Assembly (NCBI GenBank): GCA_040235415.1
Contig: JBECKR010000133.1
Coordinates: 1-6,770, forward strand
Reading direction: 5' to 3'
Length of the DNA stretch: 6,770 nt
Origin: JBECKR01 sp040235415
GTDB taxonomy: Bacteria; Acidobacteriota; Polarisedimenticolia; Polarisedimenticolales; Polarisedimenticolaceae
The translations under genes were made by a program, and so were the position numbers. Below the pieces are notes generated by a model, which ran no database searches, had not been told where the DNA came from, and saw only the letters and a program-made list of their open reading frames with translations. Below are positions 1-6,196 of this stretch, piece after piece; position 1 is the stretch's first letter; each line of letters begins with the position of its first letter.

Positions 1-59
1 ATCGGCCGCCGCGCACGCGCGGGCCGGCGCGCCGTTCCGGCGGCGGAGGGGACCGAGCG

Positions 60-998
60 TTAGCGGTCCGCCAGAATCCCCGCGATCGCCGCGCCCGCCT
101 CGCCGGCCGAGGCCGTGCGGTCCTCGGGACGCTCCGCCAACAGCCCATGGAGCACCGCCGCGATGCGCGGGTCGACCTCCTCGGAGAAGTCGGCCGGAAG
201 GGCCGTCCCCGGCTCGAGACGCCGGCCGGTGAGCATCTCCCGGAGGATCAGCCCGAGTGCGTAGAGGTCGGCTCGAGCGTCGACCCGCGACGAGGAGCGC
301 TGCTCGGGAGCCATGTACAGCAGCGTCCCGAGCTGCGCCCGCGACTCCGCGAGACGCTCGCCGCCTTCCTCCCGGGCCAGGCCGAAGTCGAGCACGACGA
401 CCCGGCCGCTGCGGTCGATCATGACGTTCGCCGGCTTGAGGTCGCGGTGCACGACGCCGGCCTCGTGCGCCGCCGAGAGCGCGCGCGCGATCCGCTCGGC
501 GATCTCGAGCGCCTTGCCCTCCCGCAACGTGCCGGCCTGGCGCAGCAGGTGCTGCAGGGTCTCCCCCTCGACCCACTCCATCGACAGGAACAGGACGCCG
601 TTGTGGCTCCCGATGTCGAACACGCGGCAGACGTTGGGGTGAGCGAGGCGCCGCGTCACCCGCACCTCGCGCCGGAACCGCTCCACCAACGGCGCGTTCC
701 CCACGAGGGCGGGCTGGATGAGCTTCAGCGCGACGACGGTGTCGAGAGCGGTGTCGATCGCCTTGTAGACGACCCCCATGCCGCCCTCCGCGACGCGCTC
801 GATGACCGTGAACCGGTCGGCGAACGTCTGCCCCGGGGAGAACTCGAGGCGGGGCAAGGGTCGAACCTCGACGAGACCCGCGGCCTCGCTCGGCCCCGAG
901 GGCACCGTCAGCCCGAGGTCGGAGCCGCAGTGGCCGCAACGCGCGTCGCCGCTCCGCACCTCGCGATCGCATCTCGGGCAATGAAGCGTCACGGTCAC
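60..998 (-). CDS. Soluble PknB-type serine/threonine protein kinase with N-terminal zinc ribbon
   Basis: This 312-residue protein is predicted to phosphorylate Ser/Thr residues of cytosolic targets using ATP. An N-terminal zinc ribbon is visible: C7-x2-C10 and C21-x2-C24. A linker to about residue 60 leads into a complete bacterial Hanks-type kinase domain (about 63-312). It has a glycine-rich loop at 68-76 (VAEGGMGVV, with Ala70 where the first Gly is usual), the ATP-binding VALK Lys92, the helix-C Glu111, the HRD catalytic loop with Asp186, Lys188 and Asn191, the DFG metal site Asp204, and APE at 230-232. All catalytic residues are present, so it should be active. No transmembrane helix or extracellular sensor follows the kinase domain, unlike PknB itself. 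The start is GTG at 998; a second in-frame GTG at 992 is possible and neither has a strong Shine-Dalgarno sequence. A TATAAT box lies about 46 bases upstream. Substrate and signal cannot be told from sequence. The kinase call is secure. Confidence 0.95.
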   Translation of the reverse strand: MTVTLHCPRCDREVRSGDARCGHCGSDLGLTVPSGPSEAAGLVEVRPLPRLEFSPGQTFADRFTVIERVAEGGMGVVYKAIDTALDTVVALKLIQPALVGNAPLVERFRREVRVTRRLAHPNVCRVFDIGSHNGVLFLSMEWVEGETLQHLLRQAGTLREGKALEIAERIARALSAAHEAGVVHRDLKPANVMIDRSGRVVVLDFGLAREEGGERLAESRAQLGTLLYMAPEQRSSSRVDARADLYALGLILREMLTGRRLEPGTALPADFSEEVDPRIAAVLHGLLAERPEDRTASAGEAGAAIAGILADR

Positions 999-1043
999 CG
1001 AATCCGGGCGTCGCGAGCACGGAGATCCGCGCGACGCACCGCG

Positions 1044-1049
1044 ATTATA
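1044..1049 (-). promoter_or_regulatory. -10 box (TATAAT) for the kinase gene
   Basis: Read on the minus strand this is a perfect TATAAT followed by CGCGG, in an otherwise very GC-rich gap. It would start transcription near 1037, leaving a leader of about 40 bases before the kinase GTG. No good -35 match is seen 16-18 bases upstream, so the sigma factor class is uncertain. A near-identical box (CATAAT followed by CGCGC) precedes the other minus-strand gene, at 4212-4217. Confidence 0.45.
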
Positions 1050-1087
1050 GCCCCGGCGCCGAACGGCACCCCGCGACCACGGCGCGC

Positions 1088-1093
1088 TAGACT
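1088..1093 (+). promoter_or_regulatory. Possible -10 box (TAGACT) for sppA
   Basis: TAGACT matches TATAAT at four of six positions, including the key TA at the start and the final T. It lies 48 bases before the sppA start codon, in the divergent gap with the kinase gene. The following bases, GC, make it very like the box TACACTGC at 6164. No convincing -35 element is seen. It sits about 40 bases from the opposing kinase -10 box, so the two promoters would be back to back. Confidence 0.3.
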
Positions 1094-1130
1094 GCGGATC
1101 CGGGACGGCGCTCGAGCCCTTTCCGGAGCC

Positions 1131-1135
1131 GGAGG
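1131..1135 (+). promoter_or_regulatory. Ribosome binding site of sppA
   Basis: GGAGG lies six bases before ATG 1142. This strong, well-spaced Shine-Dalgarno sequence fixes the sppA start and places the single membrane helix at residues 26-43, as expected for this family. Confidence 0.7.
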
Positions 1136-1141
1136 TCCGTC

Positions 1142-2968
1142 ATGGAGCGATCGAGAGGACCCGCCGCGCGTGCTCTCGCGGCACTGTGGCACGGCGTCGA
1201 CGCCGCCCGCCGGGCGACGCTGAACGTGCTGTTCGTCGCGGTCGTCGTGTTCCTGGTGGTGCTGTGGTTTCGAGGCGGGCCGAAGGTGGGCCGCGGCGTC
1301 GCTCTCGTGATCGAGCCTCGTGGCCGGTTGACCGAGCAGGAGTCCGGGGCCCCCGGCGGCCCCACCGACCTGCTCTACGGAGGACGCGGGCCCGAGACCC
1401 GCGTCCGCGACGTCGTCGCGGCGCTCGACGAAGCCGCCGGCGACGCTCGCATCCGCGGCGTCGTGCTCCCGGTCGACCGCTTCGAGGGCGGGGGGCTCAG
1501 CAAGCTCGAGGCCGTCGGGCGCGCCATCGACCGGTTCCGCAAGAGCGGCAAGAAGGTCGTCGCGTTCGGCCGGCACTACGAGCAGTCCGCGTACTTCGTC
1601 GCCGCCCATGCGGACGAGGTCGTGCTCGACCCGCTGGGGCTGCTCGCGATCGAGGGCTACGGCGGCTACCTCGACTACTATCGCGACGCGCTCGACAAGC
1701 TCGGAGTCGACGTTCACGTCTTCAAGGTCGGCAAGTTCAAGTCGGCGGTCGAGCCGTACACCCGGAACGACATGTCCGAGGCCGATCGGCAGGCGCGGCT
1801 CGACTACCTCGGAGATCTGTGGCGCGCGTGGCGCGACGGCGTCGCCGCGGCCCGTCCCGGCAAGGTCACGGCCGAGCGGCTCGACGAGATCGCCCGGACC
1901 CTCCCCGACGTCGTTCGCGAGCACGACGGGAGCTTCGCGAAGGCGGCGCTCGCGACGGGGCTCGTCGACCGGCTGGAAAGCCTCGACGCGCTGCGGCAGC
2001 GCCTGGCCGAGACCTACGGAAAGGACGAGGACACCGGCTCCTTCCGTCAGGTCGGGATGGACGCGTACCTCGAGGATACCGGCGCGCTGCAGCCGGAGTC
2101 CGGAGGACCGGCGGTCGCGATCCTCGTCGCGAGCGGCGAGATCCGGGACGGCGACCAGCCCCCCGGGACGATCGGCGGCGACTCGACCGCGAGGCTGATC
2201 CGGAGGGCGCGGAACGACGACGACGTCAAGGCGCTCGTGCTGCGGGTGGACTCTCCCGGGGGGAGCGTGATGGCGTCCGAGGTGATCCGCCGCGAGCTCG
2301 AGCGCACCCGCGAGTCCGGGAAGCCGGTGGTCGTCTCGATGTCGAGCCTGGCCGCCTCGGGCGGCTATTGGATCTCGACGGCGTCGGACGAGATCTGGGC
2401 CAACCCGACGACGCTGACCGGGTCGATCGGCGTGTTCTGGATGGTGCCGACGGCCGAGCGCGGCCTCGCGAAGCTCGGCATTCACGCCGACGGCGCGACG
2501 GTCGCGCCGTACGCCGACCCGTTGAGGCTCGACCGGCCGCTCGCGCCCGAGGTGTCGGCCATGCTGCAGGCGTCCGTGGACTCGACGTATCGCGAATTCC
2601 TCGAGCGCGTCGCGAAGGCCCGGCGCATGAAGGTCGAGGACGTCGACGCGATCGCGCAGGGCCGCGTCTGGAGCGGCGCGGCCGCGAAGCGCCTCGGCCT
2701 CGTCGACCACCTCGGCGGCCTCGATCAGGCGGTGGCGGCCGCCGCGAAGCGCGCCGGGCTCGGGAACGAGTTCGTCGTCCGCTACCTCGAGCGACGGCCC
2801 ACCTGGCGGGATCGGCTCGTGGCCGCGCTGCTGCGCCGGATCGGGCTCGAGGGGGTCGCCGACCGGGTCGCCGGCCCGTGGCGCGACGCGCTCGACGATC
2901 TCGGGCGACTCGCGCAGCACGACCGGCGAGCCGGCCCGTGGGCGCTGTGCGGTTGCGGCGAGCCGTGA
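1142..2968 (+). CDS. sppA: Signal peptide peptidase SppA, 67K type
   Basis: This is a membrane-bound serine protease that degrades signal peptides left in the membrane after secretion. The product has 608 residues, close to the 618 of E. coli SppA. One membrane helix lies at about 26-43 (VLFVAVVVFLVVLW), with the protease part predicted outside the cytoplasmic membrane. Two ClpP/crotonase-like repeats follow: an N-terminal one ending in the catalytic Lys200 (context FKSAVEP, equivalent to E. coli Lys209) and a C-terminal one with the nucleophile Ser406 (context LAASGGYW, equivalent to Ser409). The conserved stretch VDSPGGSV lies at 369-376. The Lys/Ser dyad is intact, so the enzyme should be active. 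The last 40 residues carry a repeated DRxAGPW motif and end in a short Cys-containing tail. The start is supported by GGAGG six bases upstream. The gene is divergent from the kinase and convergent with the transporter, with only 10 bases between the stop codons. Confidence 0.96.
   Translation: MERSRGPAARALAALWHGVDAARRATLNVLFVAVVVFLVVLWFRGGPKVGRGVALVIEPRGRLTEQESGAPGGPTDLLYGGRGPETRVRDVVAALDEAAGDARIRGVVLPVDRFEGGGLSKLEAVGRAIDRFRKSGKKVVAFGRHYEQSAYFVAAHADEVVLDPLGLLAIEGYGGYLDYYRDALDKLGVDVHVFKVGKFKSAVEPYTRNDMSEADRQARLDYLGDLWRAWRDGVAAARPGKVTAERLDEIARTLPDVVREHDGSFAKAALATGLVDRLESLDALRQRLAETYGKDEDTGSFRQVGMDAYLEDTGALQPESGGPAVAILVASGEIRDGDQPPGTIGGDSTARLIRRARNDDDVKALVLRVDSPGGSVMASEVIRRELERTRESGKPVVVSMSSLAASGGYWISTASDEIWANPTTLTGSIGVFWMVPTAERGLAKLGIHADGATVAPYADPLRLDRPLAPEVSAMLQASVDSTYREFLERVAKARRMKVEDVDAIAQGRVWSGAAAKRLGLVDHLGGLDQAVAAAAKRAGLGNEFVVRYLERRPTWRDRLVAALLRRIGLEGVADRVAGPWRDALDDLGRLAQHDRRAGPWALCGCGEP
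2861..2941 (+). repeat. Short direct repeat in the 3' end of sppA
   Basis: Two 21-base copies, at 2861-2881 and 2921-2941, share GACCGG at the start and GCCGGCCCGTGG at the end, and differ only at the three bases between. Their starts are exactly 60 bases apart, so the repeat is in frame. It gives DRVAGPW at residues 574-580 and DRRAGPW at 594-600. The 39 bases between the copies do not look repeated. Confidence 0.6.
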
Positions 2969-2986
2969 GCGGCGGAGCTCAGCCGC
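2969..2986. terminator. Possible bidirectional hairpin between convergent genes
   Basis: GCGGC at 2969-2973 can pair with GCCGC at 2982-2986 around an eight-base loop that itself contains GAGCTC. The hairpin begins just after the sppA stop and covers the stop codon of the MFS gene. It has no run of T on either side, so it is not a classical intrinsic terminator. In DNA this GC-rich, a five-base stem can arise by chance. Confidence 0.2.
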
Positions 2987-4184
2987 GCACGCGCCAGAGC
3001 GTGCGCGCGAGCACGCCGAACCCGGCCGAGACGACGATCCCGACCGCGCCGATCCCGAGCCACAGCGCCCGCGCGCCGAGGCCGGCGTAGACCGCCGTGC
3101 CGGCGAGCGGCGCGACGACGAACGCGATCGAGAACGTCGTGCCGTACGCGCCCATGTAGCGTCCGCGGCTGCCGGGTCCGGCGCGGTGGGCGACGATTCC
3201 GTTGCTGAACGGCAGCCACAGCATCTCGCCGACCGTCCACACCAGGACCGTGAGCGCCGCCCACGGCGCGCTCCGCCCGAACGGCATGAGCGCGAACCCG
3301 GCGCACACGAACAGGGCGCCGACCGAGACGATCCGGAGCGTGTCGCGACGTTCGAGGGCGCGCACGAGCGGCATCTCGACGACGACGATCGACGCCGCGT
3401 TGAGCCCGAACAGCGCGCCGATGGCGGCCTCCGGAAGTCCGTAGACGTCGCGGAAGTACAGCGGCAGCGTCGTGAACACCTGGAAGAAGACGATCGTGAG
3501 GGCGAGCATCAGGCCGAGGAACGCCAGGAACGGCGGGTCGGTCCACGGCGAGCGCGCGGCGCGTTCCGCGGTGGCGGACGGATCCTCCTCGGCCGGCGCG
3601 AGGCCGCGCATCGACAACGCGAGGACGACTCCGGCGAGCCAGCACGTCGCGGCGTCCCCGACGAACAGCCAAGCGTAGTTGCGGGTCGCGAGGAACCCGC
3701 CGAGCGCGGGCCCGATCGCCATCCCGAGGTTCACCGCGAGCCGCAGCAGCGCGAGCGCCCGCGTGCGCACGCCGGCGGGGGCGTGCTCGGTCGTCGCCGC
3801 CATGACCGCCGGCCGGAACGCGTCCGCGATCGCGCTCACCGCGAACACCGCCGCCGCCAGCGCACGCGGGTCTTGGACGCGGGCCAACGCCAGGAAGCCG
3901 AAACCGGTGGCGACGAGGCTCGCGAGCTGCACCCGGACGGCGCCGACGCGGTCGCTGAGCCACCCGCCGGCCGCGGTTCCGACGATCGAGCCGCCGCCGT
4001 AGCACGCCAGGATGAAACCGGTCTCGAGGGTCGACAGGCCGAGCTCGCGGGTCAGGTACAGGCTCAGGAACGGGAGCACCATCGTGCCGCTGCGGTTGAC
4101 GAACGCGACGAACGACAGGATCCAGACGGCGTGGGGAAGTCCGGTGAACGCGTCGCGATAGGTGCGGCCGAGCCGGCGGATCAT
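2979..4184 (-). CDS. MFS transporter (DHA1/drug-efflux-like)
   Basis: This 401-residue membrane protein has about 12 hydrophobic segments and the size of the Major Facilitator Superfamily. Between helices 2 and 3 lies the family motif A, GGWLSDRVG (residues 73-81, with Asp78 and Arg79). The central cytoplasmic loop (about 195-220) is charged and rich in Ala, Glu and Arg. The second half carries a RGRYMG segment like the matching inter-helix loop in MdtH-type carriers. The overall layout suggests a proton-driven exporter of small molecules of the DHA1 type, but the substrate cannot be read from sequence. The start at 4184 is chosen because GAGGAA lies four bases upstream and a CATAAT box lies further upstream. 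An in-frame GTG at 4241 would add 19 polar residues and lie upstream of that box. The gene converges on sppA and diverges from the aldehyde dehydrogenase gene, so co-regulation with the latter is possible but not shown. Confidence 0.93.
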   Translation of the reverse strand: MIRRLGRTYRDAFTGLPHAVWILSFVAFVNRSGTMVLPFLSLYLTRELGLSTLETGFILACYGGGSIVGTAAGGWLSDRVGAVRVQLASLVATGFGFLALARVQDPRALAAAVFAVSAIADAFRPAVMAATTEHAPAGVRTRALALLRLAVNLGMAIGPALGGFLATRNYAWLFVGDAATCWLAGVVLALSMRGLAPAEEDPSATAERAARSPWTDPPFLAFLGLMLALTIVFFQVFTTLPLYFRDVYGLPEAAIGALFGLNAASIVVVEMPLVRALERRDTLRIVSVGALFVCAGFALMPFGRSAPWAALTVLVWTVGEMLWLPFSNGIVAHRAGPGSRGRYMGAYGTTFSIAFVVAPLAGTAVYAGLGARALWLGIGAVGIVVSAGFGVLARTLWRVRG

Positions 4185-4188
4185 GGGG

Positions 4189-4194
4189 TTCCTC
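4189..4194 (-). promoter_or_regulatory. Ribosome binding site that fixes the MFS start
   Basis: On the minus strand this reads GAGGAA, four bases before ATG 4184. It decides in favour of the 401-residue protein over the longer GTG reading from 4241. Confidence 0.6.
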
Positions 4195-4211
4195 GGGCAG
4201 GGGATCGCGCG

Positions 4212-4217
4212 ATTATG
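4212..4217 (-). promoter_or_regulatory. -10 box (CATAAT) for the MFS gene
   Basis: On the minus strand this reads CATAAT, five of six matches to TATAAT, followed by CGCGC. Transcription would start near 4205, giving a leader of about 20 bases that contains the GAGGAA site. The shared string ATAATCGCG with the kinase promoter supports a real, recurring promoter element. No clear -35 element is seen. Confidence 0.4.
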
Positions 4218-4358
4218 GGGGAGCCGGGGCCGGTCCGCCACCGCGCCCGCCGCACGACCGACGAGAACGCAATCACCGTTACCGTGGCGTCATCCGCCCC
4301 GTGGACGATTTCCGCGGCGTCGAACGGCCGAGGTGTGGCCGAGGCCACGCGCGACGCC

Positions 4359-4364
4359 CATATT
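4359..4364 (+). promoter_or_regulatory. Possible -10 box (CATATT) just before the dehydrogenase start
   Basis: CATATT lies in a small AT-rich patch (CATATTAG) inside a GC-rich gap and matches TATAAT at four of six positions. A start of transcription 6-7 bases downstream would fall on or next to GTG 4371, giving an mRNA without a leader. No -35 element or Shine-Dalgarno sequence supports this further. Confidence 0.2.
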
Positions 4365-4370
4365 AGCGAT

Positions 4371-6140
4371 GTGCTGAAACGGCGCTTCAGGGAACGTCCG
4401 CCCTTCGCCGACGAGGGCAGGGACGGGGACGTCGAGGGCTCCGGCCCGGAGCCGGTGCGGGCGGAGCCCGCGACGGCGGCTCCGGCCGGCCCGGCGGACG
4501 CGGAGGATCTCGACGCGGTCGCCGAGACGTCGCCGCCCGCGGATCTGGGACGCACTCTCGATTGCGTCAACCCCGCGACCGGCCGGACGTTCGACGTCAC
4601 GAAGTGCGCCGATCCCGACGACATCGACGCGGCCGTCGACGCCGGAGTCCTGGCATCGGCGCTGTGGCGCGGATCGCCGTTCGACGAGCGCCGGCGCTGC
4701 CTGCAGCGCCTCGCGACGCTGCTGTACGAGCAGGCCGACGGCATCGCGGAGCTGATCGCCCAGGAGCAGGGGAAGCCCGTCGTCGAGGCCCTGCACCTCG
4801 AGGTCCTCCCCGCGCTCGACCACCTGCGCTACGTCGCGCTCCACGCCGAGGACGCGTGCATCGGCGAGCCGATCCAGCCGCGCCACCCGCTGCACGCCCA
4901 CAAGCGCGCGTTCTACCTCTACGAGCCGGTGGGGCTCGTGGCGGTCGTGACGCCGTACAACCTGCCGTTCCTGATCCCGGCGATCCACGTGGGAACCGCG
5001 GTCGCGATGGGAAACGCGGTCCTCGTGAAGCCGTCCGAGCTCGCGCCGCTCTCGGCGCTCCGCCTCGGCGACCTGTGTGCCGCCGCCGGATTCCCTCCGG
5101 GGCTCGTGCACGTCCTCCCGACGCGCCGCGAGGACGCGCTGTACGTCGTCGCGCACCCGCGCGTCGACAAGGTGTTCATCACCGGCGCTCCCGGAACGGG
5201 CCAGCAGGTGATGGCGACCGCGGGCTGCATCCCACGACCCGCGGTGCTCTCGCTCGGTGGCAAGCACGCCTCGGTCGTCGCCGCGGACGCCGACGTCGAT
5301 CGCGCCGCGCGGGGGATCGCTTGGGGCGCGCTCGCGAACGCCGGCCAGAACTGCGGCGCGGTCGAGCGGGTCTACGTCGAGGAGCCGGTCGCGACGCGTT
5401 TCCTCGAGCGCATCGTCCGGGAGGTCAACGGGCTGCACGTGGGGGATCCGCTCTCTCCCGAGGTCGACATCGGCCCGCTCATCACGGCGGCGCACCGGGA
5501 GCGGGTGCACGCCGACGTCGTCGAGGCGGTGGACGGCGGCGCCCGACTGCTCACCGGCGGCGAGATCCCCGAGGGCCCCGGGTTCTTCTACCCGCCCACC
5601 ATCGTCCTCGGCCCGCCGCCCGAGGGCCGGCTCATGAACGAGGAGACGCTCGGCCCGGTGATCCCGATCACCGTCGTCGAGAGTCTCGAGCGCGCCATCC
5701 TGCTCGCCAACGAGAACGACCACGCGCTCTCGGCCAGCGGCTGGACGACGTCCCCGGCGACCGCGGACCGCCTCATGATCGGCCTGCAGGCGAGCGTCGT
5801 GACGATCAACGACGTCCTGTACCAGTACGGCGAGCCGGCGGCGATCAAGTCGGGATACCGTCTGAGCGGGCTCGGGCACGTCCAGGGCGTCGCCGGCCTG
5901 CGCGAGATGTGCCGCCGGAAGTTCGCGTCGTTCGACCATCTCCCGGCCGAGTCCCCGGTGTTCGCCTACCCGTACGACTCCCCGGCGCGGATGCTGGCGC
6001 GCCTCCTCCTCCGCCGACTGCACGGGCCCGGGAGAACCGGCAGGATCCGCGCGCTCGCGAGTCTGTTCCTCCACAAGCGCTTCCGCGGCCGCGTCCCGAC
6101 GCGGTTCTTCCTGCACCGCTCCCGTTCGCGGTTGCGCTGA
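4371..6140 (+). CDS. Aldehyde dehydrogenase family protein with altered general-base site and extra termini
   Basis: From GTG 4371 the product has 589 residues, about 100 more than a usual aldehyde dehydrogenase. Residues 1-60 are polar and rich in Ala, Pro and Glu, probably disordered. The dehydrogenase fold covers about 63-525. Visible family positions (human ALDH2 numbers in brackets) are Asn197 [169] in TPYNLPF, Lys220 [192] and Glu223 [195] in VLVKPSE, Cys328 [302] in NAGQNC, and Glu425 [399] in EETLGP. The general base Glu [268] of the ELGGK motif is Ser294 here (LSLGGK), at exactly the usual 34-residue distance from the Cys. The protein probably binds NAD(P) and forms a thioester with an aldehyde, but its last step may differ from simple hydrolysis. 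The final 60 residues are rich in Arg with Leu/Phe, an unusual tail that might bind membrane or nucleic acid (inference). An upstream ATG at 4215, with AGGGG 11 bases before it, would add 52 residues; the true start is unsettled. Substrate unknown. Confidence 0.9.
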   Translation: MLKRRFRERPPFADEGRDGDVEGSGPEPVRAEPATAAPAGPADAEDLDAVAETSPPADLGRTLDCVNPATGRTFDVTKCADPDDIDAAVDAGVLASALWRGSPFDERRRCLQRLATLLYEQADGIAELIAQEQGKPVVEALHLEVLPALDHLRYVALHAEDACIGEPIQPRHPLHAHKRAFYLYEPVGLVAVVTPYNLPFLIPAIHVGTAVAMGNAVLVKPSELAPLSALRLGDLCAAAGFPPGLVHVLPTRREDALYVVAHPRVDKVFITGAPGTGQQVMATAGCIPRPAVLSLGGKHASVVAADADVDRAARGIAWGALANAGQNCGAVERVYVEEPVATRFLERIVREVNGLHVGDPLSPEVDIGPLITAAHRERVHADVVEAVDGGARLLTGGEIPEGPGFFYPPTIVLGPPPEGRLMNEETLGPVIPITVVESLERAILLANENDHALSASGWTTSPATADRLMIGLQASVVTINDVLYQYGEPAAIKSGYRLSGLGHVQGVAGLREMCRRKFASFDHLPAESPVFAYPYDSPARMLARLLLRRLHGPGRTGRIRALASLFLHKRFRGRVPTRFFLHRSRSRLR

Positions 6141-6148
6141 TCCCCGGT

Positions 6149-6175
6149 CCGCCGATTCGGCGGTACACTGCCGCC
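6149..6175 (+). repeat. Overlapping inverted repeats upstream of the VWFA-related gene
   Basis: CCGCCGA (6149-6155), a single T, and TCGGCGG (6157-6163) form a perfect 15-base palindrome. GGCGG (6159-6163) can also pair with CCGCC at 6171-6175 across a seven-base loop containing TACACT. The middle arm can therefore pair with either neighbour. It lies just after the dehydrogenase stop and just before the next start, so it may be a terminator, an operator or chance in GC-rich DNA. There is no T-run. Confidence 0.4.
6164..6169 (+). promoter_or_regulatory. Possible -10 box (TACACT) for the VWFA-related gene
   Basis: TACACT matches TATAAT at four of six positions and is followed by GC, like the sppA box TAGACTGC. 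Transcription would start near 6176, leaving a leader of about 20 bases with the GGGGAG site. It sits between the arms of an inverted repeat. No clear -35 element is seen. It suggests that the last gene need not depend on read-through from the dehydrogenase gene. Confidence 0.3.
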
Positions 6176-6184
6176 GCGAGGGGC

Positions 6185-6190
6185 GGGGAG
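6185..6190 (+). promoter_or_regulatory. Ribosome binding site fixing the GTG start of the VWFA-related gene
   Basis: GGGGAG lies six bases before GTG 6197. With the signal peptide that begins right after, it is the main evidence for the start of this gene, which has no early ATG in frame. Confidence 0.55.
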
Positions 6191-6196
6191 CGTTTC

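Noticed and set aside
30..42. Hairpin CGCCG-TTC-CGGCG just after the kinase stop
   Set aside because: A five-base stem with a three-base loop and no T-run is easily met by chance at this GC content; not enough to call a terminator.
1..63. Plus-strand frame ending in TAG at 61-63, possibly the tail of a gene from the left
   Set aside because: Only 20 Arg/Ala-rich codons are visible, with nothing recognisable; too short to call, although a convergent gene end cannot be excluded.
995..2920. Open frame of 641 codons on the minus strand opposite sppA
   Set aside because: It is antisense to a clear SppA with an intact Lys/Ser dyad. The translation is Arg/Asp/Val-rich with no domain, as expected from GC-rich third positions read backwards.
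1186..3090. Open frame of 634 codons on the plus strand within and past sppA
   Set aside because: It is a shifted frame of sppA, its translation is extremely Arg-rich, and it runs into the convergent transporter gene.
2782..4005. Minus-strand open frame of 407 codons overlapping the MFS gene
   Set aside because: It is a shifted frame of the transporter; the product is Arg-rich and not hydrophobic, whereas the other frame gives 12 membrane segments and motif A.
3186..4214. Upstream extension of the dehydrogenase frame, which would give a 984-residue fusion
   Set aside because: This part is antisense to the MFS gene and its translation is low-complexity Arg/Glu/Asp-rich. The dehydrogenase fold begins only after about 4557.
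4185..4241. N-terminal extension of the MFS protein from GTG 4241
   Set aside because: There is no ribosome binding site, the start lies upstream of the CATAAT box, and the added residues are polar and unlike a transporter N-terminus.
4290..6116. Minus-strand open frame of 608 codons opposite the dehydrogenase
   Set aside because: It is a shadow of the dehydrogenase gene, charged and repetitive with no recognisable motif.
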